64,000 nucleotides of DNA, from positions 384,671 to 448,670 of the forward strand of contig MEHQ01000932.1 of assembly GCA_008828725.1 (NCBI GenBank), given 5' to 3'. Positions within the stretch are counted from its first letter, which is position 1. The number at the start of each line of letters is the position of its first letter. This DNA comes from Saccharina japonica. Its lineage: Eukaryota > Sar > Phaeophyceae > Laminariales > Laminariaceae. Under the pieces are notes generated by a model. That model was not told where the DNA came from, made no database searches, and saw only the letters and a program-made list of their open reading frames with translations. Both the position numbers and the translations under genes were made by a program. Positions 22,832 to 33,323 of the stretch are shown piece after piece.

Positions 22832-22859
22832 AAGGGTTAGGGTTACCAGGAATAGTCTA

Positions 22860-23500
22860 TATGAACGTCACATTTCGAGATTCGGCGATCTTAGTTCCAG
22901 GTTCCTGAATCTGGTATGCCTTGGAACACTTCCCGTAACCTACCATGCGTCCTTTCTGCCATGCGGAAGGCCTCCTGCCATTGATATTTCGGGACACCTG
23001 ACTCGGCCAGAAAACATCTGGTCATGTTCCACAAGGATGCCCACTCACGTTTCGAAACCCCGTTCTGTTATGATGTATTCGTTGCCACAAACTCCTGCTT
23101 GATTCCGGTCTGTAGGCAGTTTTCTCAACATTCCAGTCCGGTGTACTCGCCCCCGCGGTCCGAGCGAAGAAGTCGATTTCTGTGCCCAGATGGGATCACC
23201 ACGTCTTGGGTGTCGTTAATTAAGGCGTCTATCGCGTCGTGTTGTTTGCTGAGAATATACACCGACTTGAGACGCGTGTGGTGGTCAGTAAATTTGGACA
23301 CATAAATGTTACCTGCTCCAGATGTTAGACTCATAGGTCCGGATAGGTCTGTGTACATCAACTCTAGAGGCGGTGTTCCCTTAATAAGAGCCACTTGCGG
23401 GTGGTTCTGCTGCTTGTTCTTTGCTTGGGGCGCATGTATCACTGTTTGAAACAGAGAAATCTGTGCCATTCACAGTCATTTTTGTACCTTTCTCTTGCGT
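22860..23500 (-). pseudogene. Copia integrase core, catalytic Glu lost
   Basis: The minus strand reads PLELMYTDLSGPMSLTSG with the first catalytic Asp, FTDHHTRLKSVYILSK, and LRSDRGGEYTG with the second Asp. After a frame break it reads QNGVSKREWASLWNMTRCFLAESG and WQEAFRMAERTHGR. In working copia integrases the QNGV motif is followed by A-E-R; here the Glu position reads Lys (about 23050-23060), and a stop codon sits directly before QNG. The domain would insert cDNA into the genome. Two independent lesions make it non-functional. Confidence 0.85.
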
Positions 23501-23552
23501 AAGTTTCTTCATGCTTTGAGCGGTGAGCGTCGATATGGCCCAAGCCACGAGG

Positions 23553-24419
23553 CTACAACATTACGCTGGACGTTTCTCCAACGTTGGCGCGTTCGCTCGG
23601 CAGGTTCGGTAGAATTGCGTAAAACAAATATAGGTTCTGGTCGGCTCTTAACTGGAAGGTTTCTCCCTTTGCTGTCAGCGCAAGAAACGAATATATGGTC
23701 GTCTGTACCCCGTTTACTAGCACGGCTGGCGAAGACAACATATTGCTATAAAGACCACGTACCAATAAAACAAACATATTCGCATCCGGCTGTTTGTATG
23801 CAGTGTTCTCGACACGTATCGTGAGCTTCGCCGTCCCGGTGGCTAAGAACTCGCGCGATCCGGCCCCGTGAACAATTTTCGGTGGATGAAGCACCTGGTA
23901 TTCGCGAAGGTGATTGTCGGCGTTCGAGATAATCGCGAGGTCGATAATATTGGATGAACAGTCGCTGTCGACCAACAGCTGTAGCCCTCCATTCTTGGTA
24001 CACGATACATATGAGCTTGCGACAAACGTAAATGAACATGTCCCTGCAGCAGTGGAGATAGTCGCTGGCAATGCAAAAACAGGGTTAACTGACTCAGGCG
24101 ATGCCTGCTGAGCCATGCACTCGTCGTCTGAGTGTGATGGCGTCTTATGCAGTGAGCACGATTTCGTTCTGGTAGCCCCAGTGAGGGGGCTTATAGCTGA
24201 ACACTTGTTGGCACAATGACCCTTTACCTTGAAAGTATGGCACATTACTTCGCTCATGTGGCGCTTCATACCCGACCGCTTTCCTGCGGTGGTGGTAGTC
24301 ATAAATGTCTCGCTTCGATATCCTCGTAGAGGATTCTTCTTTGACTTATTGGGTAATATGTCGATGGCATGTACTTCCCTAAGCACGTCATTCAGCATGG
24401 TCAAGTGTAGCGACTGCAT
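23553..24419 (-). pseudogene. Copia Gag zinc knuckle and aspartic protease region
   Basis: A 288-codon minus-strand frame. Near residues 60-75 CHTFKVKGHCANKC is a CCHC-type knuckle with wide first spacing, and CSLHKTPSHSDDEC about 20 residues later may be a second one. LQLLVDSDCSSNIID (about residue 150) is the protease active-site region, with the usual D-S/T-G reading DSD. HGAGSREFLATGTAKLTI and FVLLVRGLYSNMLSS match the flap and the end of copia protease. The C-terminal part runs into the pre-integrase region. The neighbouring Gag part is in another frame. Confidence 0.75.
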
Positions 24420-25290
24420 AGTCTGTAGCCATTTTGTTTTTTTGGAATATTCTCGGCTGGGAGCCCCGACAAAGCATTCGCTTTAAGTTGGTAGTCATCA
24501 ATCGTGCAATCAGCCTGCTGTAGTTGTAATCGTAGGGTGTTTAGTCTAGCGAAATAACCGTCAGGATCCTCACTGCGCTGGAGGGTGCAGCTCTGCATTT
24601 CTGCAAGCAACCTACACACGCGTGTACGGACCTACCCTGGCACCTGTTGCGTATGATTTTGAAAGCCTCCTGGCCATTGCCGGGGTCCCCACTTCCATTG
24701 AACTGAGGAAGTTGTTGTAGCGAACTGTGTGCAACATTCTTGCACGTGTGACATATGATGCGAAATAGTTTTTTTTTTTTTTACGACCCCACAGAACCTT
24801 CTTCCTGTCGTGCTTCTGGCTACGACCAGAAACCTTCCTTGGAACCCTACGGAATAGGGCAAGGATAAGCCAACATGTCCGATCACATAACCTGCAGGCG
24901 GTGCAGCAGGCATCACAGGTCCTGCGAGTTCTGCTGCTGCGCGTCCCACATCTTGACTTGCGGTCGATTGGACCTTTCTCTCGGCTTCCCTCTGCATTGC
25001 TCGGGATAGGCTACGCCTCGAAAATCGGCCGAAGGGGCTCTCGCACGTACGATGCTACTACTGATACATCGTTTGGTACAAACACGTACTTCTCTGGCCG
25101 CGCTTGCCCATGAAATATGTATCGGAGAGTGCTGCTGTGGAAGACCAAGACGTCATCCAATGTTTCGCTATATTCTACCCACTGTGCCTGTTCGACGCTA
25201 AATCTGGGCGCCTCTCGTAGGATATGTGTCCGACTAGAATCCGTCGAGTTTCCAGCCGTTTTGTGTAATACCAAAGAACAAGAAGAGAGC
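24401..25290 (-). pseudogene. Copia Gag N-terminal fragments
   Basis: 24619-24401 (minus) reads LLAEMQSCTLQRSEDPDGYFARLNTLRLQLQQADCTIDDYQLKANALSGLP, the typical UBN2-like copia Gag core. Upstream pieces at 24997-24632 and about 25274-25011 are in other frames. A T13 run at 24769-24781 (poly-K on the coding strand) is a likely slippage site. The first piece starts next to the right LTR. Gag would build the particle around the RNA. Confidence 0.65.
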
Positions 25291-25299
25291 GGACAAATA

Positions 25300-25799
25300 G
25301 ACTGCAGGTCCTCGCGTCAACGAAGGCTCAAGACCGGTCGGTACCATGTAGACCTGTATGCTACCCCTGCGTAGCAGGTGGAAAGGACGTATCGAAGTGC
25401 TACAGTACAACAGGCGTCTGCGTTTGTGGATGATATGCCACAGCTGCAGTTTTAAAAGAGGAGAGCCAAATGCACAATGCTTCATGTCTTGCATGAAACT
25501 TCACTCACGATAAATTTACTTGATGATGTGCCTGCGGTCACTCGTCCTGTGTCAATGCAGTAGAGCCGCTAGATAGATCTAGTCGTTCCAACCAAGGAAA
25601 GATAGATGAGGAACGTCGCAATCTCAGGGTGGGCGGACGTAGAACTGAGGCCATTGAAAGACCGAGAAGACGTGTACTCGTACGTATCTAGGAACATACG
25701 TCACACAAATATGCGGTGCAACTCGATCAAAGTGCGGTGCAACCTAAGCCAACGGGCTGCAACACATGTAGATAATCTGTTGAAGAGTAGTATCTGACA
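25300..25799 (-). repeat. 5' LTR of the copia element
   Basis: A ~500-bp uninterrupted LTR that defines the ancestral form of the left one. On the coding strand it begins TGTCAGATACTACTC at 25799. The coding strand just inside (about 25275 downward) reads tggtattacac, which resembles the initiator-tRNA-type start TGGTAT of copia primer sites, but it lies ~25 bases inside the last similarity. Confidence 0.75.
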
Positions 25800-26700
25800 C
25801 AGACAAGGATGCGTATTTCCTCAACCGGAACCTAAACGTTTCCGCGAAACAGCATTTCTCAGCCTTTCCACACCCCCCCTCCTACTTAAACGGCTCCGAT
25901 CCTATACCTGAGGATGATTTCTTAGGGCATTAAATTATTGGGATGTTTTCCTAGGGGAGAGTTAATATAACTTGGTTTTAAACCTCGGTTTGAGTTGATT
26001 TTTCACATCGCAATTCCGCTTTGTCCGAAAAAGTAAGGAACGTATGCGTATGAATACGAGTACTAATATCTTCTTACATTTCCGGACAGAGTGGTAGTGC
26101 TGTGTACCCATTTGTCCGGAAATATAGGGACTTTTTGAGTACTATTATGGGTATAAAAAATATCTTATATTTGCGGACGAAGTGTGGCATATTTTTCTGT
26201 GTGAGATCTGAAGGAAAACCCGTTCTGCACTCGTACTCGTACTGCAAGTACGGGGTTTGCTCGCTGCTGCAGGTAACCGCGAGGGCTCGAATCCACAGAG
26301 ACAAAGCTACTGCTGCTGGTTATGGAGTCTGGTGCTGGGGTTGTTGTGGTGTGGCTACGCGCCCGCACTCAAAAGCTTGTGCATCTGGCCTCTGGGCAGA
26401 TGGTACGTGTAGAGACAGAGCAGCCTATGCTGGCCCTAACTTTCGATTCTCTCAAAGGGACAGAGCGCAGGGCCCCAAGAACACAACTAGGAGCATACTA
26501 CAGGCGGGAAATACCGCCACACCACGAGGGTGCTGGGCCGCCCGCTGCGAGGGCGATTGTCCAAATATCCGGCTTGCAACAGCGCTATCTCTCTGTCTCG
26601 CATATCCGCACGTCTCGCTTCCTGGCAGTGCCGAGACTGTCAGGCTTGTCAGGGACCACCAATCACTACCGCCCGTCTTTACGTAATCCTTACAAAAACT
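25800..26700. other. No recognisable gene between copia and tyrosine-recombinase elements
   Basis: Two phrases about cggacaaagtg/cggacgaagtg with 'tattaatatctt/tataaaaaatatctt' recur between 26036 and 26200, a small degenerate duplication. A frame at 26102-26686 has no domain. Nothing else is supported. Confidence 0.45.
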
Positions 26701-26905
26701 TAACCTCCCGAAGGGATGTGTAGTTTGTGGAGGCGTTTCGGAATTCGAAAAAACGGGGATGCGAGGAGTCGGGAGGTCAGCAGATGGTCAGAGCGTTTTA
26801 GCCTCGAGACTTGCTGCCCCGGTCATAGTTGGTCGGTGTACGTAGCACCGGCGTGAGCTCGTAGCTCAGCGGACGACATTGTGCCCATTGCAATTGATCG
26901 ACTTT
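26701..26905 (+). repeat. Split direct repeat A1
   Basis: Begins taacctcccgaagggatgtg and ends ttgatcgacttt. It differs from A2 at only a handful of positions (for example cttgctgcc versus cctgctgcc). The reading frame of Gag opens directly after it. Confidence 0.93.
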
Positions 26906-26906
26906 A

Positions 26907-26915
26907 GCAGCAGCC

Positions 26916-26947
<32 letters not shown>

Positions 26948-28277
26948 TGCAACAACAGCACCAGCAGCACCAACACCAGCAGGCGGCCGTCCAGCCTCCG
27001 GGTGGTGCATTCTTGGGTGGTGCGGTCCCCCCCTGGGCGGGCGGGGCGATGGGAGGGCTGCCGCCCCCCCCCGCGCTCCAAAACGCACTCCAGCAGCTGC
27101 CGCCCCCCCCCACGCCCCAAGACGCACTCCAGCAGGCTGCGGTTTCCGCCGGAACAAAAGCCAACGCCAAGTTGGCCGCGGATCTCTGGCGGGCAAAACA
27201 AAGTGCAAACTTTTTCGTCGCCCGAGGAGGATTCAACATGGCCGTGGAAATCAATCGCAGCCTCCATCTCCAGGTGCTCGACAAGGTGGCCCACATCTCA
27301 GACAAGGTCACCACGCAACTCCAGGCATTGGCCGAACTCGCGGTCGAAGACTTTGTTCCTCCCGTGCCAGCAGGGGAGACCCCGTCGGCCATGCCAGCTG
27401 ACGTACATTTTGCCACGTTCGTCGCCGCGTCTATGGAAATGCTTGAATACGGCATGGAGGGCGCTCAGGCCGTATGCAAGAGCAGGGTAAGAAACCTGCG
27501 GAGAGAGCAGGAAGCAGTTCAGAAGTTGGTCGAAATCTACCTCAGACGCCACTTCAACAGCCTTGCCCCGTACCCGGCCAAGGTCTGCGAGTTGCTCCTA
27601 AAAGCAACGAACGGTGGCCTGAAGGAAAGCATGTGGAAAGCATGTCTTCGCTCGCGTCGCAGGGGGGCGACCTTTTCCGAAAATACCCGTACGCCGCGCC
27701 CCCCCCCGGCACCGGGGTACCCATGATCACGCCGAGTTTCACGCGGCTGAGGGAGCTGGTGGATGATGGTGCCGCAACCAGCCTTGTGAAACGAAAGGAG
27801 TTTTGGAGCCGGCCCTCTGAAAAGGCCGCTGGCTCGGTCGGGGGAAAGAGGAAGGGAGCCCCAGGGGCGGGGGGGCAGCGTTCCGCTCCAGCGCACGGGC
27901 GCGCGAGCGGCGGGGGGTCCAAGCCTCGAGCGCACGAGCGTTCCACACCGCCGGGCGTGTGTGATTTCGCGTGGCGTGGGGCCCCGTGCCCGCGGGGAAA
28001 CTGTTCGTTCGCCCACCACGTCCCCATGCAGCAGCAGCAGCTGCAGCCGCAGCAGCCGCAGTTGCTGCCCCCCCCACCTCCTCCGCCTCCCCCGCCGCCG
28101 CCGCAACAGATACAGCTGCAACAGGTTGCCGCAGCAGCAGGGGGGGGGGGGGCAGGAGGAGGCGGCGGCGGGCATCGGCTCCCGAGCGTCGCTCGCTACA
28201 GTCGGAACTTCGTTGGCGGCGACCGGGGCGGTGCCGCAGCCGGGGGCGGAGCTGGACGGGGCGCTGGCAGCAACTGA
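26907..28277 (+). pseudogene. Gag-like protein with poly-Q, CCCH zinc finger and poly-P/poly-G tail
   Basis: The frame opens after a TAG at 26904; the first ATG is at 27049. It starts with a Q/H-rich run and P-rich repeats, then a helical core (LAADLWRAKQSANFF, HLQVLDKVAHISDKVTTQLQALAEL, LRREQEAVQKLVEIYLRRH). At 27624-27645 an exact 11-bp tandem duplication (ggaaagcatgt twice) shifts the frame. The rest continues in the third frame as SSLASQGGDLFRKYPY..., a basic stretch, and CDFAWRGAPCPRGNCSFAH, which fits a CCCH zinc finger (C-x8-C-x4-C-x3-H). A poly-Q, poly-P and poly-G tail follows to a stop at 28275. The position before RT and the RNA-binding finger argue for Gag. Confidence 0.75.
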
Positions 28278-28367
28278 CAATACGGGCCCTGCCGTCCGGC
28301 AGGGCCGACCAAAGGGGGGGCAGGGGCGGAAGAAGAATGGATAGTCTTCGGAAACCCCAGGAGGTCT

Positions 28368-31241
28368 GTGGGGATTCTCCATACACCCACTCCCGGGTCG
28401 GTGTCGCCGACCCTGTTTCATGGTGAGAGTCAGTTTTCGAGGAACGAACGCAGTGAGTCAAACAGCAGAACGTTTGAAGCAGAGTGTACGCTAAAACAGC
28501 AAGACACCACACCTCAGAACTCAGATTATCAGCGCAGTACCACGTACCAGTACCCAGCAGTGACAGATCAGAAGAAGGGAGTACTTGATAAAAGGGACGA
28601 GGGGAAGAGTGTGAGCCACTCGACCTATAAGCCTGAACATTCACACTTGCCGTCGAATCGGGTTGGAGATGCCACCGAGGTCGCGGAAGGTTCAGCACAG
28701 CGGGTTTGGTGTGTGCAGGGGGCTTGCTGTGTTCCCCACTTCTTGTCGAATCGGGTTGGAGATGCCACCGAGGGTACCGAAGACTCACACCATAGCGCAA
28801 ACCAGAAGGGCCGTTCACCCATTCAGTACATAATCCCCACAGCAGTACAGAAGATGCCGTCGGCCCCCCCCCACCAACAGGGGGCGGGGCCAACCCAACC
28901 GATACGGTGGGAGCACAGGCACAGTGCAAACCAGACAGAGGGGCACGCACGGGGCGGGATAATTGAGCCGTCTGTGCATGAGCCTAATACTAGGGCGTTT
29001 GTTCCGGTCGATCCGCGGGAGAGTAGCGAGTCAGCACAATTACGGCTTCCTTATGGTGTGTCGCTCAGTCGAAATAGAACAGAACGCATGGTACAACAAT
29101 GGCACGCAGAAACACGAAAACGTGGAAAACACGACCTTGATGCACAAGAGAGAGAAGATTTTTTATACAAGCTGGCACACATTTGCACAACCATGATGCG
29201 AGAAAACGGAGGAGTTGTGGGTGACGTCGCCCGAGCCGTCGGAGGATCTCTGGTAGCTCCGCCTATAGATCCCACATACATTCGGCGATACATCGGAGAT
29301 TTGAAAGGCTTCGGAGCAGTCGACGAGTTAGTCTCGACAGTCACGGGTGGCGTACCAGTGAGCGCGACCGCGTCGGGCGCTGATCTTGAGCGCGCGTGAC
29401 GGTACGGAAATTACCGCAGCGTCACCGAGCACTTGCCAGCAGTCTGGGAAAAAATCGGGGAAGATGTAAGACGCCAGAAATGTTTAGTGATATCAAAATC
29501 AGCCGCTCACGAAATTCCGAATCTTAGGGTCACCCCGTTGGCGGCGGTCGTGACACACAAGGTCCGGATAATCTACGACTTTTTGTTCGACGAGCGGAAC
29601 AGAGAGAAGAAGGGAGGATTAAACGGAGACACTGATCCGGATACCGTCCCTCCATGTCTGTGCGCACTGGCGCTGCCGAAGTTTCTCGCTGAACTCGTGT
29701 CACTCAGGAAAAAGTTCCCGGTAAAGAGAAGACTGATGAGCAAAGCCGACGCTTCCGACGCTTTTTGCAACGTCCGGGTAGACCCGGACAAAGCTCACAA
29801 TGTTTGCTACACAGTAGGAGAGTTCGTAGTGATTGACTTTCGCTTAACGTTCGGGTGGTCTGGGTCGCCGGGGTTCTGGGGCGTCATGTCGGCGGCGGCC
29901 GAGCACGCGCACTGCAACACCACGGTCCATTCGACTCAGCTCCTAGACGAAGGGAAATAAATGATGGCCCACGTGAAGGTGGTGGGTCGGTGGGAAGAGG
30001 GACAACCCACACCGATCCCCCTGGACGCGAAACTCAGAGCTCACCCCGGGGGAGGAATGTCCGACCCGTTCTTCGCGACAGTGTACGTAGACGATTACTT
30101 ACTGATCAAGGAGCAACACTCACGCGACGACACGACCGCGCTGATCGCGTCGGCCTCGCTAGCCTCGGACCATGTGCGGTTGTTCGGACAAGGGGAGGAG
30201 TGGGCCACGCCGATCCTAGCCCCCAAGAAGAGCACTGATTGGGACACCACGATCGACGCCTTAGGATTCACGATCAACTCGCACAACATGAGAATCTCGT
30301 TTCCAAAGGAAAAGGCCGATGCGTTGAAGGCGTTGCTCCACGAGCAGTGGCCCCCGAACCGTAGGCACGCGTTCGTTAGGGAGGTCCTCAGTATGGCTGG
30401 GAAGTTGTGGAACCTCACGTACGTAGTACGGGCGGGCAGATACTTCGTGTGGAGACTGCAGCGCCTGACGGGGTTGCACGACTCGCCAGGTAGCAAAAAA
30501 CAGAACCGTACGGTCGAACTCGGGAGATAGTTTCACGCTGATCTCCTCTTCTGGAAGTGGGCGATAGATAACGAGTTGCTCTCGAACGGAGAGTCGCTTA
30601 GCGCCCCCTGCTACACGGCATTAAAACGACCCGCCAAGAGACACTACTTACCAGATGCAAGCCTGGACGCTGTTGGCGGTTACTGCGATGAGGAGGAGGT
30701 ATTTTGGCGGTACGATTTGCCGCGAGAACTGACCACAGAACTCAAAAGAAAAGCCGCCCTCGGGGAGACCTGTACCATCACGATCAACCTTTTAGAGTTA
30801 CTGGGGATGGTCGTGACGGCGTGCGTCATGCTCGAACTCGTAGGAGACAGGCCCGATGCCGAAGGGGGTCCCATACTCATGCGGGGTGATAACATGGCCG
30901 CGGTGTCGTGGATCGGCCGATGCGGGGGGGCGAGGGACAAAAGGGCGTGCTTACTCATGCGAATGCTCGGACGTCTCGAACTCACAGGGGGGTGGAGCCC
31001 CACGGCAAAACATATCCCCGGCGTGCAGAACACCCTAGCGGATGGTATCTCACGCTGGCCCCAGGAAGTGTTGGCAGACAAGGTCAGAGAGCTGACAGAC
31101 TCCCACGAATGGTCAGAACAAAACATCGGGTTGCGGGGATCGGGGATTTTCGATATGATACTCCAGTCAAAGAATATCAAAACCAAGCATGACGATATTT
31201 TGTGGAATCTCATGATGAATGAACGATGTGGAACTGATTGA
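28368..31241 (+). pseudogene. DIRS-type reverse transcriptase-RNase H with three in-frame stops
   Basis: A single frame runs 2.87 kb, interrupted only by TGA (29397), TAA (29958) and TAG (30528). The first ~250 codons are a linker with a duplicated SNRVGDATE motif. RT motifs follow: YGNYRSVTEHLPAVWEKI, KVRIIYDF, LMSKADASDAF (catalytic Asp near 29748), FGWSGSPGFWGVM, and VYVDDYLL (30081-30104) with both catalytic aspartates intact. RNase H shows PDASLDAVGGYC, INLLELLGM, MRGDNMAAVSWI and HIPGVQNTLADGISRW. The polymerase copies element RNA to cDNA. The three stops fall inside conserved stretches, so they are mutations rather than gene ends. Confidence 0.9.
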
Positions 31242-31449
31242 CTCACGCGCCTGCTATGCACGCCCCTGGTAACATCGCACGAGATACGGCCCGCGTACCG
31301 CACGTCTGTTTTGCCGCCCAATTTACTGCATAAATTAGGCATGGTCGCCGCTCGGTAAGATGCCCGGGTCGTGTTGTCCAAGTAATGTCACTCGACCAAC
31401 GTTAGGCATGTAGGCGGTACTCTCACGGCCCTGCAGGAACAGGGGAAAA

Positions 31450-32513
31450 CAAGGGAGGAACGCAAGATGAAATTGCCCGCTTGGTGGAAATGCTTGCGCT
31501 GGGGTCGATTGGGCAGAGTACTCAGAAGAACTACTTGGCGAAGTGGAACATCTGGGTAACAGAGAGAAAAGCGCAGGGTAAAGGGCCTTGGTTGCGTGCC
31601 CGTGACGATCCTGACCAAACGCTTACTGATCTGCTCGAATTCATGGCCGCTCGTGGCTTCGTGCACAATAACCAACAGTCGACTGTCAGAGGATACTTAG
31701 CGGCCATCAATTGTTTTCACAAGATGTTCGCAGGATGCGAGCTGCCTAGTCGCATAGCATGATATTGGCGGCCAGTAAGGGAATATACAGGGCGCACGGT
31801 ATGTCGACCAAGAAAGCGAAGGTCAGACTGCCGTTGACGTGGGCCATGCTCTCGCAAGGGAGACAAGTGGTTGCAGGCATGGTAGACGGGGGATATGTGA
31901 TGTGGCTCGGACTTGCAGTGTCCTACTTCCTTTTGTGCAGAGCGTCAGAGTTGTAGGCGTACGCAGACGGTCAGGTCCACCCCGAATTCTGCCTGACGAG
32001 AAACTGCCTCACTTTCTTGCACGAAGGAACACAGGTCCCCTTCGAGAACAGGTCGACTGCCTCAGCAGTGAAGGTACATTTCGTCGCGTCGAAAAGTGAT
32101 CAAAAGAGAGCAGGGTGCACCATTACTCACACGCGGCTTGAAAACGCGGGGGAGATGGGGGGCGAGGTCATGGGAGTCTTCGAGGCCCTGGTGGAACTGC
32201 TCAACGTGCACCCCCAGCTGCCGGGGGGGCGCCGCTGACGATCAGGGGCACGTCGTCGGGATGGAAAGTGTTCACCAGAACTGAAGCGGTCGCGGCTTTG
32301 AGGTTGATGGTAGGAAGCACCTGTAGAGACCCCACGCAATTCGCACTGCACTCGGGAAGAATGGGGGGGGGCACCCAGTTAGCTGCGCAGGGCCTTTTGG
32401 AGTTGCAAATTCAACGTTCAGGAAGATGGAAGTCTCGGGCTTTCATCATGTATGTGAGGGAGGCAGGGGAGGGAGCAGAAGTGGTCTCCACTGCCCTCGC
32501 AAAAAACGCGTAG
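31450..32513 (+). pseudogene. Tyrosine recombinase of the split-repeat retrotransposon
   Basis: The pieces together hold all catalytic positions of a tyrosine recombinase. The N-terminal helical domain is 31481-31762 (STQKNYLAKWNIWV, TDLLEFMAARGF, STVRGYLAAIN). After a one-base shift near 31750 comes SYFLLCRASEL with the first Arg (31939). Then an in-frame TAG (31954) follows, and VHFVASKSDQKRAGC with the Lys. A shift in the G7 run at 32223-32229 leads to LHSGRMGG (H and R of HxxR, 32349-32360), GRWKSRAF (Trp) and the Tyr nucleophile at 32451 in IMYVRE. It would recombine circular cDNA into the genome. Inactive as it stands. Confidence 0.9.
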
Positions 32514-32546
32514 AATAATGAGGGTTGTATCAGGCTGGCCTTATGG

Positions 32547-32793
32547 TGTGAGTGTAAGATAGCCCCGCTGGAAAAAATAGAGCGGGCCCAATCAGGGTCG
32601 CGGGTGAGCCTGATGAGAAAAATGTGTGGAGGGGGTTTTCATAAAGAAGTAGCAGGGGGGACAAGAACGGTGTAGCCTAGGAGTTGACCGTTCGTATCAT
32701 ATTGGGTCTAATTTTGCATTTTATATGATAGGGTGGTAGTCCACCCAGGGGTCTACATGTGAAAAACTAATCCAGAATTCTTGAGCCATAACA
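32547..32793 (+). repeat. Split direct repeat B1
   Basis: Begins tgtgagtgtaagatagcc and ends gagccataaca. It starts 34 bases after the recombinase stop codon. The five or so bases between B1 and A2 (aaatg) are where the circle junction would have been. Confidence 0.92.
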
Positions 32794-32798
32794 AAATG

Positions 32799-33003
32799 TA
32801 ACCTCCCGAAGGGATGTGTAGTTTGTGGAGGCGTTTCGGAATTCGAAAAAACGGGGATGCGAGGAGTCGGGAGGTCAGCAGATGGTCAGAGCGTTTTAGC
32901 CTCGAGACCTGCTGCCCCGGTCATAGTCGGTCGGTGTACGTAGCACCGGCGAGAGCTCGTAGCTCAGCGGACGACATTGTGCCCATTACAATTGATCGAC
33001 TTT
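32799..33003 (+). repeat. Split direct repeat A2
   Basis: Same length as A1 (205 bp) and nearly identical. It is followed by ~73 bases found in no other part of the window before B2 starts. Confidence 0.93.
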
Positions 33004-33076
33004 CCCACCCGCCCGCCCTGTCGCTCAAGAGAGGGGGGGAATAAGGTTGCAACAAGTCGGTATGATTGTTGGGTTC

Positions 33077-33323
33077 TGTGAGTGTAAGATAGCCCCGCTG
33101 GAAAAAATGGAGCGGGCCCAATCAGGGTCGCGGGTTAGCCTGATGAGAAAAATGTGTGGAGGGGGTTTTCATAAAGAAGAAGCAGGGGGGACAAGAACGG
33201 TGTAGCTTAGGAGTTGACCGTTCGTATCATAATGGGTGTCAGTTTGCATTTTATACGATAGGGTGGTAGTCCACCCAGGGGTCTACATGTGAAAAACTAA
33301 TCCAGAATTCGTGAGCCATAACA
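33077..33323 (+). repeat. Split direct repeat B2, right end of the element
   Basis: Same length as B1 (247 bp) with a few substitutions (atag/atgg, gtgagcc/gttagcc, tattgggtct/taatgggtgt). Similarity stops at ataaca, 33323. Confidence 0.93.

Larger units (their letters stand above)
19240..25799 (-). mobile_element. Decayed Ty1/copia LTR retrotransposon
   Basis: Two LTRs (about 19240-20500 and 25300-25799) flank minus-strand fragments in copia order: Gag, zinc knuckle, protease, integrase, RT, RNase H. Both LTRs end, on the plus strand, at 'atctgaca' (20500 and 25799), giving TGTCAGAT at the start of the LTR on the coding strand. The inner ends are less certain: similarity starts at 'gactgcag' (19238 and 25300). 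Candidate flanks tggac and cagac match at three of five positions, so a decayed target duplication is possible. The left LTR is interrupted by a separate insertion. Many stops and shifts: a dead copy. Confidence 0.85.
26701..33323 (+). mobile_element. Tyrosine-recombinase retrotransposon with split direct repeats (Ngaro/PAT-like)
   Basis: A 6,623-bp element whose ends are not LTRs. The 205-bp block A occurs at 26701-26905 and 32799-33003, and the 247-bp block B at 32547-32793 and 33077-33323, giving A1-genes-B1-A2-B2. This split direct repeat layout is known from the DIRS order (Ngaro, PAT). Between A1 and B1 lie Gag, RT-RNase H and a tyrosine recombinase in that order, all on the plus strand. 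There is no integrase or protease. Such elements integrate by recombination of a circular intermediate and leave no target duplication, and none is seen. Coding parts carry several single-event lesions, but the repeats are almost identical, so the insertion is fairly young. Confidence 0.93.

Noticed and set aside
26850..26880. tRNA-like phrase 'gtagctcagcgg' in the A repeats of the tyrosine-recombinase element
   Set aside because: It matches an A-box but there is no B-box or acceptor stem nearby; likely chance or a primer-like motif, not a tRNA gene.
27739..28950. 403-codon minus-strand open frame opposite the Gag and linker
   Set aside because: It is the shadow of GC-rich, repeat-rich plus-strand coding sequence; no domain, and it crosses the Gag-RT boundary.
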